Of a stretch of DNA of 64,000 nt, positions 42,489 through 50,384 are shown in pieces (within the stretch, counting starts at the first letter, position 1; each line of letters begins with the position of its first letter). The notes under the pieces were generated by a model, which saw only the letters and a list, made by a program, of their open reading frames with translations, did not search any database and was not told where the DNA came from. Both the position numbers and the translations under genes were made by a program. Source of the DNA: Fervidobacterium_A thailandense (lineage in GTDB: Bacteria > Thermotogota > Thermotogae > Thermotogales > Fervidobacteriaceae); assembly GCF_041505935.1 (NCBI RefSeq), contig NZ_CP140110.1. One strand, given 5' to 3'.

Positions 42489-43884
42489 CACGCTCACCAC
42501 GGTCTATGCGCTCTAAGTATTTCTCGACGAGTTCGCGCTTCTCAATTCTCTCAAGTTCCATCTTTATTAGTTCCTCACCAAGCCTCCTGGTCTCTTCCGA
42601 AGCGTAGTCGTTTAGATACTCTTTCAGTGTGAACAGTGCGTTCGGTGTGCAGAACCTCTTCACAAAACCTGGTATTGCGAATTCCATGAAGTGTTCCCCG
42701 GTCCTACCCATGCGATAGCATGCCGTACAAAAAGATGGGATATACCCTTCCCTAAGCAAGTCCCGAATGACTTCCTCCAAGCTCCTGTTGTCACCGAGGA
42801 TGAACTGACTCTTTCTAACCTTCTCTGGATCATCCTGCGAGTACGAGCCTATACCGATGCTCGAACCACCGTCGATTTGTGAAACACCAAGCTTCAGAAC
42901 TTCCCTGCGCAGTTCCGCGGGCTCGCGCGCCGTTAGGATCATGCCCGTGTACGGCACAGCCAATCTTATAATAGCTACGAGACGTTTGAATTCCTCATCG
43001 CTGACCTTATACGGTGGATTGTAGGAAATTTCGCTCCCAATAGCAGGTTCGATACGCGGGAAGGAAATCGTGTGTGGCCCTACACCAAACCTTTCCTCCA
43101 GATGAATGGTGTGGTAAATCAAGCCCATCACTTCGAATTTCCAGTTGTAAAGTCCAAAGAGGGCTCCAATTCCCACATCGTCAATACCAGCGATCATCGC
43201 GCGATCCAGTCCGTAAAGTCTCCACGCGTAGTTGGATTTCGGACCGCGTGGATGGAGTTTTTTGTAAGTTGGCTGATGGTACGTTTCCTGGAAGATCTGG
43301 AAAGTGCCTATACCCGCTTCCTTGATAACCTTGTAACCATCCACCGTTTGAGGTGCCGCGTTGACGTTGACACGTCTGATTTCTCCATTACCCACCTTCG
43401 TTTCGTAGATGATCCTTATCGTTTCGGCAATGAACTGCGGACTGTAACGTGGATGCTCGCCGTAGACCACTATCAAGCGTTTATGCCCGCGTTTTACCAG
43501 TGCTTCAACTTCTTTTCTCAGCTCGTCGAACGTGAGTGTTTTGCGGTAGACTTCTGGATTGGAACTTCGAAATCCACAGTAGACACAGTCATTGACACAA
43601 TCGTTTCCGATGTAGAGTGGTGCAAAGAGTACGATTCGGTTACCGTAAATCTTCTCCTTCAAGGTACGCGCAGCCGCGAAAATTTCCTCGATGAGTTCTG
43701 GATCCTCAACGTTTAGCAGCGTCGCCACTTCAACTGGCTCGAGTCGGTTTTTCTCCAAGGACTTCTGAAGAATCTCACGTACGAACTTTTTGTCCGGATT
43801 CTTCGTCTCCTCAAGTAGCGAGTGAATCTCTCCCTCGGGAATAAATGTCTTTTCGGTATCGAGTTCTTTTACAAACACGTACAT
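42475..43884 (-). CDS. hydG: [FeFe]-hydrogenase H-cluster radical SAM maturase HydG
   Basis: HydG cleaves tyrosine to supply CO and cyanide on an Fe(Cys) synthon. The ~469-residue protein has the radical SAM motif in GNDCVNDCVYCGFRSS (CX3CX2C), RVNVNAAPQTVDGYKVIKEA, IDGGSSIGIGSY, and the C-terminal auxiliary cluster CTACYRMGRTG...RFCTPNALFTLKEY. The ATG at 43884 follows AGGTGAG; GTG 43893 is an in-frame alternative. Second gene of the leader-controlled operon. Confidence 0.95.
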   Translation of the reverse strand: MYVFVKELDTEKTFIPEGEIHSLLEETKNPDKKFVREILQKSLEKNRLEPVEVATLLNVEDPELIEEIFAAARTLKEKIYGNRIVLFAPLYIGNDCVNDCVYCGFRSSNPEVYRKTLTFDELRKEVEALVKRGHKRLIVVYGEHPRYSPQFIAETIRIIYETKVGNGEIRRVNVNAAPQTVDGYKVIKEAGIGTFQIFQETYHQPTYKKLHPRGPKSNYAWRLYGLDRAMIAGIDDVGIGALFGLYNWKFEVMGLIYHTIHLEERFGVGPHTISFPRIEPAIGSEISYNPPYKVSDEEFKRLVAIIRLAVPYTGMILTAREPAELRREVLKLGVSQIDGGSSIGIGSYSQDDPEKVRKSQFILGDNRSLEEVIRDLLREGYIPSFCTACYRMGRTGEHFMEFAIPGFVKRFCTPNALFTLKEYLNDYASEETRRLGEELIKMELERIEKRELVEKYLERIDRGERDVRF

Positions 43885-43909
43885 ACCTCTCACCTTCCCA
43901 CTACTCGTT

Positions 43910-44167
43910 TCATATCGCTATACTTTTGACCTTCACACCGGAGATCTTGCCAAGCTTTCCGGTAAAGGCCCCCATTCTGTCATTGGTCGTCTTAACGATC
44001 AAGAAGACTATAGCAATATTTGCATCTGGAACCGGGTAACCCACCCTGAGCTTGATGATATCGGAGTATTCGTGGAGTAACTCGTTCACCTTGGAATAGG
44101 CATTCTCCCTGTCGGTTACAATGATATCGATGGTATAGTACCTTTCGGCACTGGAAGAGTTATCCAT
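43910..44167 (-). CDS. TM1266-family iron-only hydrogenase system regulator (second paralogue)
   Basis: The 85-residue ACT-like protein (YYTIDIIVTDRENAYSKVNE, IKLRVGYPVPDANIAIVFLI, TGKLGKISGVKVKSI) belongs to the same family as the product at 40859. It lacks that protein's Cys-containing loop. GGGAGGAAAG precedes the ATG at 44167. It is the first gene of the operon with hydG, and a terminator-like hairpin lies immediately before its ribosome-binding site. Confidence 0.82.
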   Translation of the reverse strand: MDNSSSAERYYTIDIIVTDRENAYSKVNELLHEYSDIIKLRVGYPVPDANIAIVFLIVKTTNDRMGAFTGKLGKISGVKVKSIAI

Positions 44168-44179
44168 CTTATCTTTCCT

Positions 44180-44232
44180 CCCAAAAATAAAATCCCCTTT
44201 TCCCGCCTGAGCACCGGGAAAAGGGGATACCA
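44180..44232 (-). terminator. Leader terminator (attenuator) in front of the hyd operon
   Basis: On the minus strand ATCCCCTTTTCCCG pairs perfectly with CGGGAAAAGGGGAT around a nine-base loop and is followed by TTTATTTTT. It sits between the operon promoter and the first ribosome-binding site. Confidence 0.88.
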
Positions 44233-44373
44233 TTAGCAACGCAAACAGGATAACTCAAGTCGGCTTAAACTTATCGGCTTAAACTTACCCCTCTTCCTCG
44301 GTGTCAGACGTTGAGTCCTCCACCTCAGAAGCCCAAAAACCAAAAGTTAGTGAATTAATTCTCATACTTGCTG
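44233..44373 (-). ncRNA. Candidate regulatory leader RNA of the hydrogenase maturation operon
   Basis: About 140 transcribed bases lie between the promoter and the attenuator. On the minus strand they hold GGCTTCTGAGGTGGAGGACT, two tandem copies of TAAGTTTAAGCCGA, and a GGACTCAA/TTGAGTTATCC pairing that could close a domain. I do not recognise it as a known riboswitch class. Its ligand, if any, is unknown. Confidence 0.5.
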
Positions 44374-44378
44374 AATAT

Positions 44379-44407
44379 ATTATACCACATCCTGTACTAT
44401 GTGTAAA
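44379..44407 (-). promoter_or_regulatory. Promoter of the hyd maturation operon
   Basis: On the minus strand TTTACA and TATAAT are exactly 17 bases apart, ~210 bases before the first start codon. Confidence 0.78.
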
Positions 44408-44482
44408 GGTGGAAGAAGGTTAATTTAGTCGGAACGATGCCAATTTAGGTATTTTATACTCGAAAAACCGTAATTCCGAAGT

Positions 44483-44511
44483 TTGACAATGAAAACAGCG
44501 TCCTGTAGAAT
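44483..44511 (+). promoter_or_regulatory. Promoter of the RnfG-like gene
   Basis: A perfect TTGACA and TAGAAT are separated by 17 bases, 65 bases before the start codon. Confidence 0.78.
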
Positions 44512-44576
44512 AAATGTGAAAACTTTAGCAAGAATGTTAGAATAGGATCGTCGACTAAGTACTGGGGGTGTATGAT

Positions 44577-45242
44577 TTGTTTTTGAAAAGAGTGATCCAA
44601 ATTTCAGTTTTCCTGATAGTTTCTACGTTGGCTGTTGTGATGATCGTAAACTACGCGGAAGAGCAAAAATTCCGTCAAGCGTTCAAAGCGAAGTTGGACC
44701 CCATGTTGGAATTGCTAACAGACGATTCTGGAAAACTTATATTATCAGAGAGGGACGTTGTTCATATCCTTGAAAAGCAGCTGTGCCTGCAAGAAGAAAA
44801 ATCATTCGGAACTGGTAACGTGAGGTTGTACCTACCTCATTGCGAATTCACAGTGGATAACCGAAAGTTTTACGTACTCTTAGCCGATTCAAAAGGTTAC
44901 GGTGGTTGGATTAAGGTAATGGCACTTTTCAACCGTGAGCTAGACGGATCCGTTCACCTTTGGAAAATAAAAGTTCTGGAAGCCAAGGATGAGACGGATG
45001 GATTAGGAAAGAATGTTTTGAACGAGGACTTTCAAAGCCGTTTTTACAATATTCCTCAGAGTGGCCTGGAGAATGGCCTGAAACTGGATCTCGAACAGTT
45101 TCCACCAACCTTTGACGAAGAAGAAGCCAAGAAACAGGGTTTTATACTCGTTGCCGATGTTATGAGCTACGCGACAATTTCCGCAAAAGCGGTTGCAAAC
45201 GGGATACAAGCTATGTACGAGTATTTAAGAAGTCTCAAGTGA
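44577..45242 (+). CDS. FMN-binding protein, RnfG/NqrC-like
   Basis: The ~221-residue protein has one N-terminal membrane anchor (ISVFLIVSTLAVVMIVNYA) and an extracytoplasmic FMN-binding domain. Signatures are SKGYGGWIKVMALFN, KVLEAKDETDGLGKNV and VMSYATISAKAVANGI, the last matching the (S/T)GAT motif whose Thr carries FMN (here SYAT). Other Rnf subunits are not adjacent. A TTG start at 44577 has GGGGGTG at proper spacing; GTG 44568 is in frame but too close to it. Two insertion sequences follow. Confidence 0.8.
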   Translation: MFLKRVIQISVFLIVSTLAVVMIVNYAEEQKFRQAFKAKLDPMLELLTDDSGKLILSERDVVHILEKQLCLQEEKSFGTGNVRLYLPHCEFTVDNRKFYVLLADSKGYGGWIKVMALFNRELDGSVHLWKIKVLEAKDETDGLGKNVLNEDFQSRFYNIPQSGLENGLKLDLEQFPPTFDEEEAKKQGFILVADVMSYATISAKAVANGIQAMYEYLRSLK

Positions 45243-45250
45243 ATTTGAGT

Positions 45251-46555
45251 CTGTTCGACGATATGATTAGAGTTTGCTGATAGAGGGTATACCCCTCGGC
45301 CTTAAACAGAAATCTCGGTCTTTGAAATCATCCTTCGGCTCGCAAAAACACTGTTTTTCTCAGCTTTAACAAAACATCACCCTTACTGCTCTCGCAGCTT
45401 GACTTCTTCTGTATTCCACTTTCATTTACTCAACACGCTCCACAACTCAGCCAAACGCAAATAGCTCTTCAAAATGATTCACCAGGTACTCCACCAGCGG
45501 TCTTTGTATCTTCACCCAGTCTCCCGGCTCTTGCATTCTCAACTTCCGTTTGATGTTGTGGAGCACAACAAACGCTTTGATGTACTCAATCACGTTCGAT
45601 AACTTCTTGAACCCTCTTCTGATTTGCGTGAACATCGCAAGAAGGCTGTTTCTGGATTCTACCGCTTGATTTACTCTGGAGCTGATGGTTTTGTGGGAAA
45701 TGTTCAGATACTCACAGGCTTGAGCGTATGAGGTTAATCCATCAGATAGCACAAGCTTAGGCTGACAAGGGGATATTAGCTTGATGGCTTGGAGCGTATC
45801 ACGGTTGAGAGAGACACGGAAGTTAGCAATCAGGTAGTTATCGAAGCTAACGGCAAGGAAGACATAGACAGTATCGGTCTTTCCCTTTGAAGCGAGTTTT
45901 TCGAACTTTTCATCGACACAAAGGACCTCAAAATGGATGGGAGTAAACTTGATGGCAGAAGAGAGTGCTTTTATCCAGCGGTAGATGGTAGAAACACTCG
46001 GGGAGTAGCCGTTGAGAGATAGGACGTTTCTGATTTGTCTGAATGAGAGGTTAGAGAAGAAGAGGATGAAGGCAAGAAGGCAGATGAAGAGAGGGTAGTT
46101 TGGGGAGAAAGGCAGGATATTGGTTTGAGGAGAGGAGTTTTTGAGTAAGTAAACGTTAGACTTATACTTGCATTTACGGCAGCGGAAACGGACGAAAGAA
46201 GAGCGAATTTTGTAGATTTCCATGGTAGTGTTGCAGTGAGGGCACCTGGGGTAGGAGAAGTTGAAGAGCTTGTTAGGGTTGGGTGAGCGAGAGGCCTTTG
46301 GGAAGGAGAAAGTGCGTTTGCAGCTTTGGCAGATGAAGCTGAAGACCTGGGTAAGGGAGCCGTCAGGAGCACGGCGAAAGTAGCGGGAATTGACGTAGAC
46401 TTTGGGATGATGGCAGTAAGGACAAGAGGGTCTTTGAGGAAGGTTGAGTTTTCTTGGCATGGGTATACCTCCTTTCGTGGGGTGGAGGGGGGTGTACCCC
46501 TTTTTAAGGAATTATACAATAATTCGGTGGGTTTTTCATAAATTCCGTGGAACAG
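45251..46555 (-). mobile_element. Insertion sequence with zinc-ribbon DDE transposase
   Basis: The ends are proposed from imperfect inverted repeats: CTGTTCGACGA at 45251 and CTGTTCCACGG (minus strand) ending at 46555. Subterminal near-palindromes GGGTATACCCCT (45286) and GGGTGTACCCCT (46490) lie inside both ends. About 1.3 kb with one transposase gene. No target duplication is clear, partly because the next element inserted at its right edge. Confidence 0.55.
45447..46460 (-). CDS. IS transposase, zinc-ribbon plus DDE domain (IS6/IS240-like or related)
   Basis: The 337-residue protein starts with two zinc-ribbon CxxC pairs (CPYCHHPK, CQSCKRTF; then CPHCNTTM, CRKCKYKS). An HTH-like region follows (LSFRQIRNVLSLNGYSPSVS), then a DDE-type catalytic core: D in LCVDEKFEKL, D in LVLSDGLTSYAQA, and E in NQAVESRNSLL. 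AGGAGG lies just upstream of the ATG. The frame is intact, so the element may be active. The family name is tentative. Confidence 0.8.
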   Translation of the reverse strand: MPRKLNLPQRPSCPYCHHPKVYVNSRYFRRAPDGSLTQVFSFICQSCKRTFSFPKASRSPNPNKLFNFSYPRCPHCNTTMEIYKIRSSFVRFRCRKCKYKSNVYLLKNSSPQTNILPFSPNYPLFICLLAFILFFSNLSFRQIRNVLSLNGYSPSVSTIYRWIKALSSAIKFTPIHFEVLCVDEKFEKLASKGKTDTVYVFLAVSFDNYLIANFRVSLNRDTLQAIKLISPCQPKLVLSDGLTSYAQACEYLNISHKTISSRVNQAVESRNSLLAMFTQIRRGFKKLSNVIEYIKAFVVLHNIKRKLRMQEPGDWVKIQRPLVEYLVNHFEELFAFG

Positions 46556-46560
46556 TCTAG
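46553..46560. repeat. Left target-site duplication of the IS256-family element
   Basis: CAGTCTAG directly abuts the left inverted repeat, and the same eight bases follow the right end at 48092-48099. The first three bases overlap the end of the neighbouring IS. Confidence 0.85.
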
Positions 46561-48091
46561 GGGAGTACAAGAAATTTTGTGTCTGGAAAATTTTAGCTTG
46601 CTAAGGTGTATAATATCTTATCCCAACAGAAAGGAGTGTATCGTATGGCTTCTATCTCCAATGAACAATTCCGCCAGGTCGTTGAAGATACTTTTAAACA
46701 ACTTTCTTTGCAATACAACATCGATTTACAACCTGGTTCTCCTCTTCGTTTGTTCTTGGAAACCGCTATCAATGCCATTATGCGTGGTGAACGCGATGTC
46801 TTTCTTTCTAATGACCCTGATAACAAAGCTAATGGCTTTTATTCCCGTTTCCTTGATACCGCTATGGGCAAACTTAATCTTTCTGTCCCTCGCGATCGTA
46901 ATTCTAACTTCCGTCCTCAAATTATTCCTGATAAGTATGTCAGAAGCGATGAGTCTTATTCTAACTTACTCCAATCTCTTCTTATCAATGGTTATTCTGA
47001 TTCTTCTTTACGTAATACTCTTAAAGCTCTTGGGCTTTCTTATTCTCAAAGTGATTTAGACCACATTGTTAAGTCTCTCAAAGAAGAACTTATGCTTTTC
47101 AAAACTCGTCAGTTACCTGAACAGGTTCTTGCTCTTTTCATTGATGCTTATCATTGCTTTGTTAGAAGTGATTCTCGTGTTAGTGAACATGCTTGTTATA
47201 TTGTCGTTGGTATCGATTTAAAAGGTCAAAAAGATATCTTCGGTGTTTATACTTTCCTTGGTAATGAGAGTTCTCTCAATTGGAATGTCGTACTTAGAGA
47301 TTTATTTGATCGTGGTCTCAAGCAACCTTGTATCATCGTTAGTGATGATTTTCCTGGTTTACATGAGAAAGTCAAAATGGTATATCCAAAAGCTCATCAT
47401 CAATTATGCTTAGTTCATCTTCAAAGAAATATCAGAAAGAATCTCCCCAAACAAGATGCTTCACAACTCAACGAACAAGTCAAACAGCTCATACATTTTG
47501 ACGATGTTCATACCGGAAACGTTCACCTTGAAAGGTTATTTAGTCAGTATGTGAATAATCCAAAATACTCCAGCTACATCAAAACGCTATTTGAGAAAAT
47601 AGAGCAATACACAGCATTTTTGAATTTCCCAAAGCCAATAAGAAAACACCTTTACACAACAAATGTCGTTGAAAGTGTGAATAGCTTAGTTGAAAAAATT
47701 AGGATATCCCAAGGAGGATACTTCAACAGTATTGAGATATTAGAACTGAACATCTACTTAAAAAGACAAAATCTCAAACAAACGAAATGGAAAAACTCAG
47801 TACCAAGAATAGCTGGAGAAGCGTATGAAGTATTACAAATATACAATGTGATGTACAAACTAAGCGAATGAAAAACAAAAGACAATAGCTAAACAAGAAA
47901 GAACAAACGAAAAAGAAAAACTAAGAAACCCTTCGAAGGGTAAAAGAGTTAATGACAAGGTCATTGAGAAATGAATAGCGAACTGGAAAAAACTTAGCAA
48001 CAGAAAGAGTGAGGAGACAAAAAATTAAAACAATTTACTTCCTCATGTGGTTGTTCTCTTTTCTTCGGACACAAAATTCTTGGTCAGTCTC
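46561..48091 (+). mobile_element. IS256-family insertion sequence (1531 bp)
   Basis: The element is bounded by an 8-bp duplication CAGTCTAG and imperfect ~25-bp inverted repeats: left GGGAGTACAAGAAATTTTGT, right (minus strand) GGAGACTGACCAAGAATTTT, both continuing GTGTC. It carries one intact IS256/Mutator transposase gene. It separates a FMN-binding protein gene from whatever promoter it had upstream. Confidence 0.88.
46645..47871 (+). CDS. IS256-family (Mutator-type) transposase
   Basis: The 408-residue DDE transposase has FIDAYHCFVRSD (first Asp), DLKGQKDIFGVYTFLGNESS, IIVSDDFPGLHEKV (second Asp), HHQLCLVHLQRNIRKN, and LYTTNVVESVNSLVEKIR with the catalytic Glu in VES. AAAGGAG precedes the ATG at 46645. 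Its AT-rich third positions look unlike the neighbouring vitamin genes, as expected for a mobile gene. Confidence 0.94.
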   Translation: MASISNEQFRQVVEDTFKQLSLQYNIDLQPGSPLRLFLETAINAIMRGERDVFLSNDPDNKANGFYSRFLDTAMGKLNLSVPRDRNSNFRPQIIPDKYVRSDESYSNLLQSLLINGYSDSSLRNTLKALGLSYSQSDLDHIVKSLKEELMLFKTRQLPEQVLALFIDAYHCFVRSDSRVSEHACYIVVGIDLKGQKDIFGVYTFLGNESSLNWNVVLRDLFDRGLKQPCIIVSDDFPGLHEKVKMVYPKAHHQLCLVHLQRNIRKNLPKQDASQLNEQVKQLIHFDDVHTGNVHLERLFSQYVNNPKYSSYIKTLFEKIEQYTAFLNFPKPIRKHLYTTNVVESVNSLVEKIRISQGGYFNSIEILELNIYLKRQNLKQTKWKNSVPRIAGEAYEVLQIYNVMYKLSE

Positions 48092-48099
48092 CAGTCTAG
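48092..48099. repeat. Right target-site duplication of the IS256-family element
   Basis: Second copy of CAGTCTAG, matching 46553-46560. Confidence 0.85.
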
Positions 48100-48123
48100 T
48101 GAATTTAGATGGAGGTGGACGTG

Positions 48124-48888
48124 ATGAGAAGGACTTACGATGAAAGGTTGACGGTAAGACACCTTTTTGCCTTCCTCATCGTGCTCGCTGTAATCTTAAC
48201 GGTTTCGGCAACAACGCGCGTTTATAAGGACGGCACGTTCTCTGGATTCTCCCAAGGTGACAGGTACGGGTACGTGAAAGTCGAAGTCACGGTGAAGAAC
48301 GACAAGATTGAAAATGTAAAGATCTGGGAATACGACGGCCTCGGGATCGAAAAACTGCCAGAAACATATGGTAAACGATTTCCTACCTTGTTTGAGATGC
48401 ACAAGGAGATGGTCAAAAGAATTGTCTCGAAGAACACCTGGGACGTTGACGTTTACACCGGTGCAACGATTTCCTCGAATAAAGTTCGAGAAGCCGTAAA
48501 ATTCGCGCTTGAGAGAGCGAAGGCTCAAGAGTCCAAACACAAATATTTCGATGGTACCTTCATGGGAACGTCAAATGTCACCGCACGTGGATATGGAATT
48601 GCATGGGTGACAATAAAAGACGACAAAATAATCAACGTTGTGCTCGAGGAGACAAGACCCAAAACACAAGATGGCAAGACGGTGCTTGATGAAGCCGGGA
48701 GACCAGTGTTTGAACTCAAGCCGGCAGACTACCAATGGCAAGCTTACCACGAAGCGAAACGGGAGATGCCAAAGAGGTTTATAGAAAAACAATCCACAAA
48801 AGTCGACGTGTACACCGGTGCAACGAGTAGTTCGAGAAACTGGATCCAAGCTGTCGAGAAAGCACTTGAAGCAGCAAGTACGAAGTAA
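48124..48888 (+). CDS. Secreted/anchored protein with two FMN-binding domains
   Basis: The 254-residue protein has an N-terminal hydrophobic segment (FAFLIVLAVILTVSA) and two tandem FMN-binding domains. Each ends in a flavinylation motif, DVYTGATISS (~120) and DVYTGATSSS (~235), whose Thr is expected to carry covalent FMN. Such proteins take part in extracytoplasmic electron transfer. The ATG at 48124 follows GGAGGTG; ATG 48109 is in frame. The IS256 element ends only 32 bases upstream, so the native promoter is probably displaced. A terminator follows. Confidence 0.85.
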   Translation: MRRTYDERLTVRHLFAFLIVLAVILTVSATTRVYKDGTFSGFSQGDRYGYVKVEVTVKNDKIENVKIWEYDGLGIEKLPETYGKRFPTLFEMHKEMVKRIVSKNTWDVDVYTGATISSNKVREAVKFALERAKAQESKHKYFDGTFMGTSNVTARGYGIAWVTIKDDKIINVVLEETRPKTQDGKTVLDEAGRPVFELKPADYQWQAYHEAKREMPKRFIEKQSTKVDVYTGATSSSRNWIQAVEKALEAASTK

Positions 48889-48948
48889 CGAAGCACCGAA
48901 GCATCGACTCAGTAGAATGGGGAATAGTCAAACTGTTCAAAGTTATGA

Positions 48949-48982
48949 AACTCCCGCTAATCCGCGGGAGTTTTTATTTTTT
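48949..48982 (+). terminator. Terminator after the FMN-binding protein gene
   Basis: AACTCCCGC-TAATCC-GCGGGAGTT is followed by TTTATTTTTT. Confidence 0.9.
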
Positions 48983-49180
48983 AACCCCTCGCTTGTGGCA
49001 AAAAATTTACAAAATTCTGAGAAAGCGAGAGAACAGATGAGTATAAATTGGCAATTTCTTTCAGAAAGAAAGAAATTCCCCGTAAACTTATTTTCCTTTT
49101 GAAAAAAATTTTGCTATACTGGTGGTCGAAGAAATTGAAAATTGTTACTTCCCATACTTTTTGGAAGGAGGGCCTAAGTT

Positions 49181-50263
49181 ATGAGACACGTGGTACTTCG
49201 CGGTATTTTTCTCATGCTCGTTTTGTCAGCAGTTTTAAGCTTCGCGGTTGACATTGGTGTTGTTTTACCAACCAACGTTGAGCCCCGATGGGTGCAGGAT
49301 GAAACAAGATTCAGGGAAGCACTGAAAGGGACCAAGTATTCAGTTGAGATTCTTTTTAGCCAGGGTTCACCAGCTAAAGAACGTGAAAATGTCGAAGCAC
49401 TTATTGCTAAGGGAATCAAAGTACTTATAATTTGTCCACATGATGCCGTTGCAGCTGCTGCTTCAGCGGAACTTGCTAAGAAAGCGGGTGTCTACGTCAT
49501 CTCTTACGACAGGTTAATTATGAACACGGATGCAGTTGACTACTATGTTACCTTTGACAGCGTCGAAGTTGGAAGACACATGGGTAGATTTCTCGTCTCA
49601 AAAGTGAAACCTGGAACGAAGAACAATCCACTGTACCTTTATGCTGGTGCACTCTCTGATAACAATTCCTTCCTGTTTTTCCAAGGTGCTTGGGAAATCT
49701 TACAACCAAAAATAGCTGATGGAACATTCAGGATTATTAATTCAAGCGAAGCTGAAAAATTGAAAACCAAGAAGAATTTAACAAGAGATGAAATGGCCAG
49801 GATAATTTCTCAGGTAACAACGAACTGGGACTTCAACGTGGCAAAGAAAAAAGCTGAGGATGATCTAACAAAAGCTAAACCTACTGACAAAGGAACGGTG
49901 TACATACTTGCTCCGAACGACGGTACCGCCAGAGCAATAGCCGATGCATTCAGGGCTGACAAAGCGGTAAAAGAGTACTTTATCACCGGCCAAGATGCTG
50001 AGAAAGCATCCGTTCAATACATCATTGATGGCAAACAATCGATGACTGTTTTCAAAGATGTTCGTAAGTTAGTCAAAGATGCGCTCGCTGCTGCACAGTT
50101 ACTCCTCGAAGGCAAAAAGCCAAATACCACCGCTACGTACGATAACGGAAAGAAGCTTGTACCTGCCATCCAGTCCGAAATCATTACCGTAACGAAGGAA
50201 AATGTAAAATCAGTTCTTATTGACTCAGGTTACTATTCCGAAAAGGATTTCATTTGGAGATGA
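49181..50263 (+). CDS. xylF: Sugar ABC transporter substrate-binding protein (xylose/multiple-sugar type)
   Basis: The 360-residue periplasmic protein has a signal peptide ending near LSAVLSFA. Its body follows the XylF/ChvE layout: IGVVLPTNVEPRWVQDETRF, LIAKGIKVLIICPHDAVAAA, YVISYDRLIMNTDAVDYYVT, LYLYAGALSDNNSFLFFQGA, APNDGTARAIADAF and ITGQDAEKASVQYIIDGKQS. GGAAGGAGGG precedes the ATG. Xylose is the likely ligand given the family and the ROK regulator, but other sugars are possible. Confidence 0.88.
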   Translation: MRHVVLRGIFLMLVLSAVLSFAVDIGVVLPTNVEPRWVQDETRFREALKGTKYSVEILFSQGSPAKERENVEALIAKGIKVLIICPHDAVAAAASAELAKKAGVYVISYDRLIMNTDAVDYYVTFDSVEVGRHMGRFLVSKVKPGTKNNPLYLYAGALSDNNSFLFFQGAWEILQPKIADGTFRIINSSEAEKLKTKKNLTRDEMARIISQVTTNWDFNVAKKKAEDDLTKAKPTDKGTVYILAPNDGTARAIADAFRADKAVKEYFITGQDAEKASVQYIIDGKQSMTVFKDVRKLVKDALAAAQLLLEGKKPNTTATYDNGKKLVPAIQSEIITVTKENVKSVLIDSGYYSEKDFIWR

Positions 50264-50317
50264 CCGTTTTTCATTGGAAAGCTTCCCGATCAGAACCTTC
50301 TGACGTTCAAAATACGG

Positions 50318-50345
50318 GTAAGGTGGCGTGAAAGCGCCACCTTAC
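50318..50345 (+). repeat. Stable intergenic hairpin between xylF and xylG
   Basis: GTAAGGTGGCG-TGAAAG-CGCCACCTTAC forms a perfect 11-bp stem with no T-run. Such hairpins commonly protect the binding-protein mRNA from 3' degradation and so keep it more abundant than the downstream ATPase. Confidence 0.75.
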
Positions 50346-50384
50346 GTTAAGTAAATGGTGATATAACAGGGGTGGGTGATTGAA

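Noticed and set aside
43072..43716. 214-residue plus-strand open frame opposite hydG
   Set aside because: Shadow of hydG; no start signal.
44233..44373. hyd leader as a SAM-I riboswitch
   Set aside because: A short GAGGTGGAGGACT stretch resembles the SAM-I core, but the following conserved GGCAACC and pseudoknot parts are missing.
45282..46505. GGGTATACCCCT-type palindromes as the true ends of the first IS
   Set aside because: They are self-complementary and lie inside better matching outer repeats (CTGTTC.ACG) at 45251 and 46555, so they are treated as subterminal motifs.
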